A stretch of 64,000 nucleotides of DNA from Acidimicrobiia bacterium (GCA_041393965.1 JAWKJB010000003.1:248001-312000); one strand, 5' to 3'. Positions 35,595 to 44,822 are shown, counted from the stretch's first letter. The notes: generated by a model from the letters alone, not told the origin. Program-made: numbers and translations.

Positions 35595-36266
35595 TTGGCC
35601 GTCCAGACAGGCGAAGGCATCATCGACATCATCTACGGCACCACCAGCGTGCCGGCGGGACCACGCGTCTTTGGAGGCTATCTCGCACGGCCCGACGGAG
35701 CGGGGGAGTGGCCAACGGTGCTCATCTACGGGCCCGCACCCCTGCCGACGAGCACGATCAAGGACATCTGCAGGGTTCTCGCCCGGCACGGCATCGCTGC
35801 CCTCGCCCTCGATCTCACCGACTCCCGGGAACACAATCGCTCAGTCTCGCGAGCTGCTGCCGCGTTTGTCGGTGATCCATCGGGCGAGTGGTCCAACGGC
35901 CAACTGGGTTACGGCGTTCTCGCCTTCGGAGCGGGCATTGGCGACCTCGTGGAACTCGCGCACGCGGACCCACGGTGCGTCGCGGCTGCGATCGTCGCAG
36001 CGACCATCGATGGCGCCGACGCAGAGCTCCTGCATAGCGCCGGGATCGATGCGTTGGCGATCCTGTCGCGAAAGGACGCCTCCGTCGATCTCGAAGCCAC
36101 GCGCGACGCGCAAGCCGACAACCCCCACCTTGCCATGGTCATCTATGCGTCGGGGGAGGAGGGCTTCTGGGATGCGGGCACGGATGCCTTCGACGATGCC
36201 CGATACCGCGACACCATCGATCGCGTAATCGCCTTTTTCACCGAGCAGCTGCCTCCGAGGGTCTGA
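35595..36266 (+). CDS. Dienelactone hydrolase-like protein lacking the nucleophile
   Basis: 223 residues with a dienelactone-hydrolase-like outline: GGYLARPDGAGEWPTVLIYGPAPL, a central helix with VLARHGIAALALDLTDSREH, then GVLAFGAGIGDLVELAHADPR. In dienelactone hydrolases this elbow reads GFCMGG; here Gly/Ala replaces the Cys or Ser, so hydrolysis by the usual mechanism seems impossible. It may be a non-catalytic binding protein or have an altered chemistry. The start is TTG 35595 behind GGAGGG; TAGCCT at 35569 may be a -10. It is followed 1 base later by the epimerase gene, suggesting coupling. Confidence 0.6.
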   Translation: MAVQTGEGIIDIIYGTTSVPAGPRVFGGYLARPDGAGEWPTVLIYGPAPLPTSTIKDICRVLARHGIAALALDLTDSREHNRSVSRAAAAFVGDPSGEWSNGQLGYGVLAFGAGIGDLVELAHADPRCVAAAIVAATIDGADAELLHSAGIDALAILSRKDASVDLEATRDAQADNPHLAMVIYASGEEGFWDAGTDAFDDARYRDTIDRVIAFFTEQLPPRV

Positions 36267-36267
36267 G

Positions 36268-37206
36268 ATGAACAAGTCCGTGGTGACGGGAGGCGCCGGG
36301 TTCATCGGCTCGAACCTCGTCGACCTGCTCGTCGACGAGGGTCACGAGGTGCTCGTGCTCGACGATCTGTCGTCCGGTTCGATCGCGAACCTCTCGTACG
36401 CCCGTGACAGCGGTCGGACCAAGCTTCACCAGATCGACATCGGCTCGGCTGAAGTCATCGATCTCGTTCGGTCGTTCCAGCCCGACACAATCTTTCATCT
36501 CGCCGCCCAGATCGATGTTCGATACTCCGTCGCCGATCCCGTTGCGGATGCACGCAGCAATGTGCTCGGAACGGTCAACATGCTCGAAGCGGCGAGGCAC
36601 AGCAACACCGAGCGGTTTGTGTTCGCCTCATCGGGTGGTGCGGTGTTCGGGGACACCTTCAACCTCCCGACTCCCGAGACCCAGGAGCGCAAGCCGGAGT
36701 CACCGTACGGTGTCTCCAAGAGCGTCGCCGATCAGTACCTCGCCTACTATGACCGCACGCACGGCATCGACTGCATGTCGCTCGGCTTTGCGAATGTCTA
36801 CGGCCCGAGACAGGATCCCCACGGCGAGGCGGGTGTCGTCGCTATCTTCATCGGATCGCTGCTCGAGCACACAACGCCGACGATCTTCGGGGATGGTCTC
36901 CAGACGAGAGATTTCGTGTTCGTCGAAGATGTCGCCGATGCGATGCTCCGGGCATCCCGGATCGGCGGGTCCCGCTTCCTGAACATTGGCACCGGCATCG
37001 AGACCTCGATCCTGAGCCTCTACGATGCCATCGCGGGCGCGACCGGCGTCGATGTGGCGCCGGTGATGGCTGCCCCGAAGCGCGGGGAGCAGCTCCGATC
37101 GTGTCTCGATCCGTCGCTTGCCCAAGCCCACCTCGGATGGGAACCGTGGACGAGCCTCGCCGACGGCATCGCCCAAACCGTGGCATGGGCCAGATCTGCG
37201 AGGTAG
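36268..37206 (+). CDS. NAD-dependent sugar-nucleotide epimerase/dehydratase (GalE-like)
   Basis: 312 residues, extended SDR family: TGGAGFIGSNLVDLL dinucleotide motif, the Ser-containing FVFASSGGAVFG strand, the catalytic YGVSK (Tyr-Lys) near residue 150, and RQDPHGEAGVVAIFI typical of UDP-glucose/UDP-galactose-type 4-epimerases. It likely makes a UDP- or dTDP-linked sugar for surface glycans. The precise sugar is not deducible. The ATG lies one base after the stop of the hydrolase-like gene. Confidence 0.85.
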   Translation: MNKSVVTGGAGFIGSNLVDLLVDEGHEVLVLDDLSSGSIANLSYARDSGRTKLHQIDIGSAEVIDLVRSFQPDTIFHLAAQIDVRYSVADPVADARSNVLGTVNMLEAARHSNTERFVFASSGGAVFGDTFNLPTPETQERKPESPYGVSKSVADQYLAYYDRTHGIDCMSLGFANVYGPRQDPHGEAGVVAIFIGSLLEHTTPTIFGDGLQTRDFVFVEDVADAMLRASRIGGSRFLNIGTGIETSILSLYDAIAGATGVDVAPVMAAPKRGEQLRSCLDPSLAQAHLGWEPWTSLADGIAQTVAWARSAR

Positions 37207-37235
37207 CCAGTTCGTCGTGACCGCTGTGGCGGCGT

Positions 37236-38108
37236 TCAGCTCTCGGCTGCGTGCCTCGGCCAGTCGTCCCTGAGTAGGCGTGACAGAGCCCGATCTGCGA
37301 GGATCCGGCCCTCGGTCTGACAGGTGGGGCAGTAATTCGTCTCGCGATCCTTCGCGACGATGCGCTGGATCGTCGCTCCGCACGCCGGGCAGGGCTCGCC
37401 GAACTTGCCGTGCACGGCCATGTCCGGATGGAATGCCGTCACCTTGGCGGGGAACCCGCTTCCGGTCTCGGCGATGCGCTTGTCGGTCCATTCGCTGAGA
37501 ACCATCCGGCAGGCGTCGAACAGCGTCGTAATCTCCTCGTCGGTGAGGTTGGTGTTGATCTGGGTCGGGGACAGTCGGGCGCGGTGGAGGATCTCGTCGG
37601 AGAACGACCCACCGATACCCGAGAAGTATCTGGCGTCCGTGAGCGCTCGCTTGAGCGTGTGCCGATTCGTAAGGAGAGCAGCCGCGAACTCGGACCGGGT
37701 GGCATCGGCGATCTCGATACCACCGGGATCGATGTCGTCGGTGTTGCGCAGAACCGCAAGCGAGGCGCGCCGCTTTGTGCCCGCCTCGGTGAGGACAAGC
37801 GTCCCGGTCGAGAAGTCGAAGGCGGCCAGGGTGCCCCGTTTGGGCTTCGAAGGGCGGGTCTCGAACCACCCGAGACGACCCGCGACCATCAGGTGGATCA
37901 CGAGATTCAGCGCATTGTCGAGATCGATGGAGATGCGCTTGCCGATCCTGCGCACACGCTCGACGACCCTGCCCTCGGTCTCCTCGATCGATGGTTCGAC
38001 CGTCTTGAGGAGTGAGAACGACACGATCCGGACCTGTTCGAGAACCGCGCCCACGATGCGGTGACGCAACGCGTGGAGGTACGCCTCGATCTCGGGGAGT
38101 TCAGGCAT
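37236..38108 (-). CDS. Fpg/Nei-family DNA glycosylase
   Basis: 290 residues. Starts with PELPEIE (catalytic Pro after Met removal, Glu), has the Lys of IGKRISIDLDN, and ends in the zinc finger CPACGATIQR...NYCPTCQT. Members excise oxidised purines (such as 8-oxoG) or pyrimidines and nick the strand by beta/delta elimination. The usual GIGNIYADE lesion/backbone-contact motif is altered to GIGGSFSDE, replacing the conserved Asn. Substrate may therefore differ from E. coli Fpg. It follows cofE by 3 bases on the same strand, so it is likely in the cofD-cofE operon. Confidence 0.88.
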   Translation of the reverse strand: MPELPEIEAYLHALRHRIVGAVLEQVRIVSFSLLKTVEPSIEETEGRVVERVRRIGKRISIDLDNALNLVIHLMVAGRLGWFETRPSKPKRGTLAAFDFSTGTLVLTEAGTKRRASLAVLRNTDDIDPGGIEIADATRSEFAAALLTNRHTLKRALTDARYFSGIGGSFSDEILHRARLSPTQINTNLTDEEITTLFDACRMVLSEWTDKRIAETGSGFPAKVTAFHPDMAVHGKFGEPCPACGATIQRIVAKDRETNYCPTCQTEGRILADRALSRLLRDDWPRHAAES

Positions 38109-38111
38109 CGG

Positions 38112-38822
38112 TCACCTGAAGAAGTCTTCGTCGGCTGGCCGCACCAGGTCCGTCACTCGCCCGTCCCCTGCGAGCACGAGACCCCGCACCAACGCGGCGG
38201 GGACTGCTGCAGCCTTGCCCATCACAAGATCGGCAGCCGACGCAATCTCATCCACGGCAGCAACTTCGGTGACCCGCAGCGTGTTCCCGTGCGAGTCCGT
38301 CGTGCCGCGCAGATCGACAAGCGAGGGCAGGCCGGAGATGCCGATCGCGACATCGGTGAGGCCGCGCCGCCACGGCCGACCGAAGGTGTCGGTGATGATG
38401 ACCCCGATGCGTTTCCCCGTTGCGCGCTCGATGCGGATCCGGATGCGGTGGGCGGAACGGTCCGGATCCACGGGGAGCAGCACGGCGTAGCCATGGGCAA
38501 CATTCGACCGATCGACCGCCGCGTTCGCGCAGATGAATCCGTGGCGTGTCTGGGCGATGACGGTGTCGCCTCGGCGGCGGAGGATTCGGACGGACTCCGC
38601 TTCGACGAGCTGTCGGTAGGTCGCCTCGTCGGGAATCTGGCGGATCCGGCCCTCCGCCTTCGAGACGACCTTGTGCGTGATGACCACGATGTCGTCCTCC
38701 GCGATCGGCGTTCCGTTGGCTTCCGTGGCGTCGACCACCATCTCGGCGAGGTTGTCGCCATGCTGTATCTCGCCGATTCCAACGACGGGCCAGATCATCA
38801 GCGGCGCCGGGGGATGCGTCAT
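38112..38822 (-). CDS. cofE: Coenzyme F420:L-glutamate ligase (CofE)
   Basis: 236 residues. Adds glutamates to F420-0 with GTP. The N-terminal VVGIGEIQHGDNLAEMVVDA, DDIVVITHKVVSKAEGR, GKRIGVIITDTFGRPWRRGLTDVAIG segments are the CofE core. Only the ligase domain is present; the C-terminal nitroreductase-like domain of mycobacterial FbiB (which reduces dehydro-F420) is absent, so that step is encoded elsewhere. ATG 38822 overlaps the cofD stop as ATGA; the longer frame upstream is antisense shadow. Translation is probably coupled to cofD. Confidence 0.9.
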   Translation of the reverse strand: MTHPPAPLMIWPVVGIGEIQHGDNLAEMVVDATEANGTPIAEDDIVVITHKVVSKAEGRIRQIPDEATYRQLVEAESVRILRRRGDTVIAQTRHGFICANAAVDRSNVAHGYAVLLPVDPDRSAHRIRIRIERATGKRIGVIITDTFGRPWRRGLTDVAIGISGLPSLVDLRGTTDSHGNTLRVTEVAAVDEIASAADLVMGKAAAVPAALVRGLVLAGDGRVTDLVRPADEDFFR

Positions 38823-39739
38823 GACACCATCAGGGTCAGGATGGTTGCGGCGACCTCCGGGCCTCCGACCGGATCGAGGCGGGTATTCACCGCGTGGACG
38901 GTGACCCCCCGATCGTGGCCGAGCACCGTGTCGGCTGCGTCGTCGATGTCCACAAAGAGCGCGTCGATGAGCCCATCGTACGCGTCGAGAACGCCCTCCG
39001 TGCTCGGGGCAAGGCCGAGGCCGGCCATGACGGCATCGGCGGGTCCCTTGAGGGGCTTGCCACCGAACAGGGGACTCACCGCTGCCGTGTTCGGATGTGC
39101 CGCAACCGCAACGCTGATCGGCTCGATGGCCGAGATGGGCCAGATCGAAAGGGGCGGATTCGAAGGGGCGATGATCACGAGATCCGCTTCCGCGATGGCC
39201 TCGAGCACACCTGGCGCGGGTCGAGCCTCGACGGAGCCGATGTAGGCGACCGCGGTCACGGCGTCGCGGTGGCGTCGGTCCACGAAGTAGGTCTGGAAGT
39301 CGAGCCACGCGCCGCCGGCGATCTGCACACTTGTCGCGACGGGATCGTCGCTCGCGGGAAGCAGCGTCACATCGTCGATTCCGAAATGGCGACCGAGGTC
39401 AGTCGTGATCACCGACAGTGGAACGCCCTCGTGGAGTCGAGCGGTACGATACGCGCACAGTGCGAAGTCCTTGTCGCCGAGTCGCATGGTGGTGTCGACC
39501 CCAAGGGTGCCGAGTTCGTCCATGATCCGGAAGGTGTCGTTCTCCCGACCCCAGCCATCGGGACCAACGACGCCAGCCAGGGTGTAGAGGATGGTGTCGG
39601 GGTCGGCAGCGATCGTCACGCCGTATCGTTCGACATTGTCCCCGACATTGGCAATCACCGTGAGAAGGCCGGGTCCGAGGACCGACCGGAGTGCTCGGGC
39701 CATGCGCGCCCCACCGACACCGCCGGCGAGGAGAACCAC
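38819..39739 (-). CDS. cofD: 2-phospho-L-lactate (or phosphoenolpyruvate) transferase CofD/FbiA
   Basis: 306 residues. Transfers phospholactyl or phosphoenolpyruvyl groups from guanosine diphospho-donors to the deazaflavin Fo, forming F420-0 or its dehydro form. Recognised by the N-terminal LLAGGVGGARMARAL glycine loop, TVIANVGDNVERYGVTIAADPDTILYTLAG, and IIAPSNPPLSIWPI. The start is GTG at 39739, the last codon before the glycine loop that leaves room for the divergent glycosyltransferase gene; the open frame beyond is antisense. Downstream cofE is overlapped by 4 bases. Confidence 0.9.
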   Translation of the reverse strand: MVLLAGGVGGARMARALRSVLGPGLLTVIANVGDNVERYGVTIAADPDTILYTLAGVVGPDGWGRENDTFRIMDELGTLGVDTTMRLGDKDFALCAYRTARLHEGVPLSVITTDLGRHFGIDDVTLLPASDDPVATSVQIAGGAWLDFQTYFVDRRHRDAVTAVAYIGSVEARPAPGVLEAIAEADLVIIAPSNPPLSIWPISAIEPISVAVAAHPNTAAVSPLFGGKPLKGPADAVMAGLGLAPSTEGVLDAYDGLIDALFVDIDDAADTVLGHDRGVTVHAVNTRLDPVGGPEVAATILTLMVS

Positions 39740-39784
39740 CCGATGATTGAAGTAGGGCCGCTTCGACTCCAGAATGCACCTCAC

Positions 39785-42580
39785 ATGCCCATGACATCCA
39801 CACGCCACGCCGCGGTTGCGACCGTGGTGCTCGCCGATCCCGACGGTGGAATCGAAGCGACGCTTCATGCGCTCGATGCGCAAGTGTACGAGCAGGTCGG
39901 AGTCGTGGTTGTCGGGGATTCGGCAGTTCCCGACGCCACCGTCAGTGGTCGACGGGTGGTGAGCCGGCCGACGATCGCCGAGGTCATGTCCCGTCTCCCC
40001 GCCGGTGTCACCCATGTGTGGTTCGTGCGTGAGGGAGCGGTTCCCCGCCCTGACGCAATGTCGTCCCTGATCGCCGACATGGAGCGAACCGACGCTTCGA
40101 TCGGTGGATCCAAAGTGGTCGGTGGCGTCAATCATCAGCTGCTGTCGGTCGGGCTCGTCACCGACGCATTCTGCGTCCCGTATACCGGCATGGACACCGA
40201 GGAACGGGATCAGGGCCAATACGATGTTGTTCGGGATGTCGCGGCGGTGGCGGGCATCTCGATGATGGTGCGGCGAGATCTGCTCGCGGGTCTCGGCGGC
40301 GTCGACGAAGCACTCGAGCCGTTCGAGGCCGCCGTCGACCTGTCGCAGCGTGCACGGCTCAAGGGAGCCAGAACGATCATCAGTCCGGCGTCAGTGGTCG
40401 ACTACGCGGGGACGAGGAGGGGTGGCAACCGATGGCGGGCTGAGGCGTCGAGGATTCGCGCGATGCTCAAGGTGTACGGACCCCTGACGCTGGCGTGGGC
40501 GATTCCCCTCGACTTCCTGATCGGCATCGTTGAGGCGGTCGTCTCGGTGTTCCTCGGTCGTTGGCTGGTGTTCGACTTCGTGAGGGCATGGGGCTGGAAC
40601 CTCATGAAGGCCCCGAGCACCATCGCCGCGCGGCGGGTCGCCCGCAGGGGCCGGACCGGCGGCGATCCGGAGTTGTTTCGGTTCCAGCGCAGGGGCAGCG
40701 TCAAGATGGCCAACCTCGCGCAGGCGGTGGCATCGGCACTGCGGAGGCGTCTCCCCGGCGACGACCGGCTCACGGTCGAATCGATCGGCGCAGACATTCG
40801 ACAGCCGGCCTTTGTCGTTGGTGGCCTTGCGGTGGTGTTCGTTCTGCTTGCCGCGAGGAACATCTGGTCCGACGGTCTGCCGACCGTCGGTTACACGATG
40901 CCGTTCCCTGTCAGCGGTTGGGACGCCGTTGCGGGATACGCCGGTGGGTGGAATCCCGCCGGGTTGGGAAGCGCAGAGGCGCTTCGACCCCTGCTCCTGC
41001 TGGTCGGCCTTGCGAGGATCCTCACGCTTCACATCGGCAACCTCGCCGAGTACCTGCTGACGGCAGGTTCCCTGCTCGCCGGACTGTGGGGGATGACGCG
41101 GCTCCTTCGGACCTGGTCCATCCCCGCCGCACCGGCGCTGGTCGGCGGCATCGTCTATGTGGCAGGGCCCGCGGCGCAGGGGATCGCGAACAACACCCAC
41201 ATCGGGACGCTGATCGCCGTCGGCCTTGTTCCGTGGGCACTCCGCTTGTGCCTTGCGTCGCTCCGTGACGGCGTGTGGGCCGGCGTCGGGCGGGTCGCCG
41301 GTGTCGGGCTCGTCTTCGGTGTCGTCGGTGGGTTGTCGCCGCTGTTCCTGCTCGTCCTTGCCCCCGCCATTGGGGTGTACGCCTTCTTGCGGATGAATGA
41401 TTCCGGAGCGTGGATGGGGGCCATCCTCGCCCTCGCCGGGACCGCCATCGCCGGCCTGATGCTCTCGCCGTGGATCTGGCAGGTCGATCTCGTCGCCATC
41501 GCGAGGGTCGGCTTCTCGTATTGGGAAGTGTCGCCGGTGTTCGGCGTCGCCGGCGTGGTCGTTGCCGTCGCTGCCGTGGGCGGGGCGAGGTCCGAGCTCC
41601 GCGTCGTCACCGGGTGGGCGGCCCTCATTGCCGCGGTCGGATTTCTTGGATCACGAGCAGGCGACTTCGGCTGGGGCGTCGAAACTGAGTCGGTTTCGCT
41701 CGCGATCGTCGGACTGGGTGCTGCGATTCTGATCGCAGCGATATTCGAGAGGGTCCTTGCATCCGGTATCGGCTCGATGCGCCGGGTCCTTCTCGGCATC
41801 GGTGCGGTCGCATCGATCCTCCTCGTGGTGGCATCGTTGACGATCGTCCTCGGCGGAAGGGTTGGCCTCCCCGGCGATGTGTACGCCGACGCTCTCGGAT
41901 TCACGAGGGCGAACGAGGGTGAGGCCGAAACGAGCCGTGTCCTTCTCGTCGGCGATGCGCAGGACCTCCCGGGTGACCATCGGTCGATCAAGGGGGGTGC
42001 GTACCGTGTTGTCTCAGCGACGGGCCCCGACCTCGGGGAGACCTACCTCGCGCCGCGGGGAGCGTTCGACGATCTCCTTGAGGAGAAGCTGGCGTCGATC
42101 ATCAACGGGGAGACCCGCAGAGCTGGCGGCGAGCTTGCCGCGTTCGGCATTCGATGGATTGTGGTCATGCGGGGGAGTTCGGGAGTCCACACGCCGGGGG
42201 CAGCCGAGGCGTGGCGGAGCGTGTTCGCAGGCCAACTCGACCTGCTTCCGCTCTCGTCGAGTCCCGGGAATGCGGTCTTCGTGGCTGATGTCACCCCGAT
42301 CGGGCGGGCGCTGACCTCGAACTCGGAGTCGTGGGCCCGGACGGGCTGGTCGTACCGCGGCGAAGCCGCCGATGGAGCGCGGGTGTTTGTCGCTGAGAAC
42401 CCCGATGTCCGTTGGGGGCCCGACCCGAGCCAGATCGTCGGCGACATGAACGAGGTCTCGGCAGCCGAAGGTGTTGTCACCTTCGATGCCGATGGCGGGC
42501 GCAGACTCCAAGTGCTCATCGTGCTCGGGGTGGCGATCCTGCTCGGATCACTCGGACTCGTGGCGAGGCGGCGACGATGA
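39785..42580 (+). CDS. Large membrane protein with N-terminal (degenerate) GT2 domain
   Basis: About 931 residues. Residues 1-260 resemble a GT-A glycosyltransferase family 2 domain, but the metal-binding DxD is not kept: VTHVWFVREGAVPRPDAM has Arg-Glu where active enzymes have Asp-Asp. A dozen or more membrane segments follow between about residues 240 and 690 and an extracytoplasmic C-terminal domain, ending with one last helix and RRRR. Similar two-part proteins next to DUF5719 genes are common in actinobacteria and are presumed to act in wall polymer or glycan assembly. A TTGAAG-17-CAGAAT promoter lies at 39747-39775. ATG 39785 or 39791 may start it. The DUF5719 gene overlaps its stop. 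Confidence 0.78.
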   Translation: MPMTSTRHAAVATVVLADPDGGIEATLHALDAQVYEQVGVVVVGDSAVPDATVSGRRVVSRPTIAEVMSRLPAGVTHVWFVREGAVPRPDAMSSLIADMERTDASIGGSKVVGGVNHQLLSVGLVTDAFCVPYTGMDTEERDQGQYDVVRDVAAVAGISMMVRRDLLAGLGGVDEALEPFEAAVDLSQRARLKGARTIISPASVVDYAGTRRGGNRWRAEASRIRAMLKVYGPLTLAWAIPLDFLIGIVEAVVSVFLGRWLVFDFVRAWGWNLMKAPSTIAARRVARRGRTGGDPELFRFQRRGSVKMANLAQAVASALRRRLPGDDRLTVESIGADIRQPAFVVGGLAVVFVLLAARNIWSDGLPTVGYTMPFPVSGWDAVAGYAGGWNPAGLGSAEALRPLLLLVGLARILTLHIGNLAEYLLTAGSLLAGLWGMTRLLRTWSIPAAPALVGGIVYVAGPAAQGIANNTHIGTLIAVGLVPWALRLCLASLRDGVWAGVGRVAGVGLVFGVVGGLSPLFLLVLAPAIGVYAFLRMNDSGAWMGAILALAGTAIAGLMLSPWIWQVDLVAIARVGFSYWEVSPVFGVAGVVVAVAAVGGARSELRVVTGWAALIAAVGFLGSRAGDFGWGVETESVSLAIVGLGAAILIAAIFERVLASGIGSMRRVLLGIGAVASILLVVASLTIVLGGRVGLPGDVYADALGFTRANEGEAETSRVLLVGDAQDLPGDHRSIKGGAYRVVSATGPDLGETYLAPRGAFDDLLEEKLASIINGETRRAGGELAAFGIRWIVVMRGSSGVHTPGAAEAWRSVFAGQLDLLPLSSSPGNAVFVADVTPIGRALTSNSESWARTGWSYRGEAADGARVFVAENPDVRWGPDPSQIVGDMNEVSAAEGVVTFDADGGRRLQVLIVLGVAILLGSLGLVARRRR

Positions 42581-43989
42581 GGGGTATTGCGCTGCTGGCG
42601 CTCGCCGTGATCATCGGTGTGGTGGGGATCGTCCAGACGGGTCCGACCGCGGCGCCACCACCCGACTTCGGCTCGACCGACACGACCGATGGGGACGGTG
42701 CGGCCGCAAGTCCGAGCGTGTGGTACTGCCCGTGGGTTGAAGCCGGTGATGTCGCCGATACCGATGTCGTGGTCGCATCCGATCCGTCGGCCGATGTTTC
42801 GCTGACCCTGCTCGACCCGATCTCGAACACCGAACCGACCGTCTTCGATTTCGACATCGTGGGTCCCGGTGCCACGGCAATCGATGTCGGAGGAGTCGTA
42901 CGGCGGGGCGAGTCCCCTGCCACCGTCGAGGTGTCGGACGGGCCCGCCGCCGTCGCGACGCTCCAACACGCAGACGGATTTCTTGCAGGCGATCGTTGTG
43001 CCGTTTCGGTGCCAAAGGTGTGGTACCTCACGGGCGGTTCCACCAAGACCGGCACCTACACCGAGATCCGCCTTTTCAACCCATTCGCCGACAACGCCGA
43101 AGTCACCGTGACGGCCTACTCGGAGTTCAACCTCGACCTCGTCGCCGACCTCGAATCGATCGATGTCGCGGGCCGATCGTGGACGACGATCGATCTCGAG
43201 CCGTTCCTTCCGTTCCGTGACGAACTTGCGTTCACGGTCGAGACCGCGAGTGGGCTCGTGATACCCGCCCTCATCCGCTCGGACGATCGGGGAGTAGCCA
43301 TGTGGCCAGGGGCCGCCCCGTCCCAGACATGGGACTTCCCAATCGTGACACCCGGTCGGCTCGAGCCGTTCCTCGCGGTGATGTCCGCAGGTGACGATGA
43401 GGTCACCGTCACCGTTGATGTCATCACCGAGAACGGGCCCATCGTTGCCGCACGGGAGATCGTCATCGACGGATCCGCTCCCGCGCTGATCCCGCTGTCG
43501 GATATCGCCGCGCCGCCATACGGGGCTCGAGTCCGTGCGTCGAGCCCCATCGCGGCCTCCGTCGTTGCCACCGTGCCGGTTCCGGATGAGGACGATGCGG
43601 GTGAACCCGGTGATGGTCAGGGCACCTCCCAACCCTCGGACGAGACGGCGACAACCGAGTTCATCAGGGGACTTGCAGGCATGGTCGGGCTTCGGGAGTC
43701 ATCGACGACCTGGATGGTGCCGCTCGACACGCTGCTCGACGCCTCCACCATCGTTTGGGTGATGAACCCGGCCGACACACCAACCACGGCCACCCTTCTC
43801 CCGTTGTCCGACACCGACGGTGACCCTGCCGTTGTGACCATCCCCGCGGGTTCAACGATTGGGATCGAGGTCGATGTCGGGATCGGCATCTCCGGCTACT
43901 CGGTGCGGGCCGACTCACCGGTCACCGTTGCATGGGAGATCAGCGGGGAGCGGGGGGTCGCCCTCACCGCCGGTATCGCTGGCCTATGA
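42577..43989 (+). CDS. DUF5719-family secreted protein
   Basis: 470 residues. N-terminal segment (MRGIALLALAVIIGVVGIV) is a signal peptide or anchor; the mature part is beta-rich, with repeated motifs such as VWYCPWVEAGD, KVWYLTGGSTKTGTYTEIRLFNPF and TTWMVPLDTLLDASTIVWVMNPAD that suggest two or three related beta domains. DUF5719 proteins accompany the large glycosyltransferase-like membrane protein in many actinobacteria and their function is unknown. The ATG overlaps the upstream stop and the stop overlaps the next ATG, so three genes are tightly coupled. Confidence 0.8.
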   Translation: MRGIALLALAVIIGVVGIVQTGPTAAPPPDFGSTDTTDGDGAAASPSVWYCPWVEAGDVADTDVVVASDPSADVSLTLLDPISNTEPTVFDFDIVGPGATAIDVGGVVRRGESPATVEVSDGPAAVATLQHADGFLAGDRCAVSVPKVWYLTGGSTKTGTYTEIRLFNPFADNAEVTVTAYSEFNLDLVADLESIDVAGRSWTTIDLEPFLPFRDELAFTVETASGLVIPALIRSDDRGVAMWPGAAPSQTWDFPIVTPGRLEPFLAVMSAGDDEVTVTVDVITENGPIVAAREIVIDGSAPALIPLSDIAAPPYGARVRASSPIAASVVATVPVPDEDDAGEPGDGQGTSQPSDETATTEFIRGLAGMVGLRESSTTWMVPLDTLLDASTIVWVMNPADTPTTATLLPLSDTDGDPAVVTIPAGSTIGIEVDVGIGISGYSVRADSPVTVAWEISGERGVALTAGIAGL

Positions 43990-44366
43990 GCGACCCATTG
44001 GCAAGGATCTTGGTCGTGGCCGCGATCATCGCCGCTGCATTGGTGATCGCCCATCTCGCCAACCGGTTGCGCAAGCCGTTGCATCCGGCGGTCGTCGTCG
44101 GCGATCTCGGGGATCGGCCCGGGGTCGTGCTGTTCACCTCAACGGACTGCCGGACCTGCAAGGAAGCGATCGCTTCGCTCAAGGACGCCGGACTCCGATA
44201 TCGGGAAGTCACCTACGACCTCGAACCGTCGCGCTTCGACGAGTGGCGTGTCGTTGCGGTTCCGCTGACCGTGTTCATCGATGCCGAATCGGACCCGGTT
44301 GCGGTCCTCACGGGGGTTCCGACCCGGCGAGCGCTTTCGAGGGCGCGCGCCAAAGCGGGGCTGTGA
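43986..44366 (+). CDS. Thioredoxin-like protein with membrane anchor
   Basis: 126 residues. A membrane segment (about residues 7-25, ILVVAAIIAAALVIAHLA) is followed by a small thioredoxin/glutaredoxin fold with CRTC (VVLFTSTDCRTCKEAI) and a cis-Pro region RVVAVPLTVFIDAE. The orientation of the domain cannot be stated with certainty. It overlaps the DUF5719 stop as ATGA and closes that three-gene unit. It may keep thiols of a secreted partner reduced, which is inference. Confidence 0.75.
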   Translation: MSDPLARILVVAAIIAAALVIAHLANRLRKPLHPAVVVGDLGDRPGVVLFTSTDCRTCKEAIASLKDAGLRYREVTYDLEPSRFDEWRVVAVPLTVFIDAESDPVAVLTGVPTRRALSRARAKAGL

Positions 44367-44470
44367 CCGGGTGGTGAGGTCCTTGGAGTGCGGACACCCG
44401 AGCTCTACCTTGCCAACCCCATGATCACGAAATTGCAGGCCTGTGTGCGCTTGGTTCGGAGCGTTGGCTG

Positions 44471-44761
44471 ATGGCCATCGACCGGGATGTCATCGACGCC
44501 GTCCGCGAGATGGACGAACCCGAACTCCGACGCCTACTGATGCTCACGAGGGCGAGACTGGAGTCACAGGGCCACTCCTTTCCGGCAACAGGACCCGATG
44601 TCAGGGTCCGCAGCCAGATGGTGCGCTGCGGAAAGGACTCGTGCACGACCTGCCCCCACGGGCCGTACTACTACGCGTACTGGACCGAAGACGGGAAGCG
44701 GCGATCCAAGTATCTCGGGAGAAGCGTCGACATTCCCGAGATGTCGGAATCCTCGGATTAG
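44471..44761 (+). CDS. Small protein with DUF6788-like segment
   Basis: 96 residues. The C-terminal half, MVRCGKDSCTTCPHGPYYYAYWTEDGKRRSKYLG, has the CGK..C..C..HGPY-YWY pattern typical of DUF6788-like short domains, with three cysteines that may bind metal or a nucleic acid. The first half (residues 1-40) is helical and acidic. ATG 44471 is preceded by CGGAGC at about 10 bases. A 104-base gap separates it from the upstream unit. Function unknown. Confidence 0.65.
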   Translation: MAIDRDVIDAVREMDEPELRRLLMLTRARLESQGHSFPATGPDVRVRSQMVRCGKDSCTTCPHGPYYYAYWTEDGKRRSKYLGRSVDIPEMSESSD

Positions 44762-44822
44762 AGGAGTCAGACTGGCATACTTGCCCCGTCGTTGGGCGAC
44801 GGCGCAGATGCATGGAGGGCAT

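Noticed and set aside
38894..39784. 5' extension of the large membrane glycosyltransferase frame (to a 1228-residue protein)
   Set aside because: The extension is antisense to cofD and shows no domain; the protein makes sense from 39785/39791.
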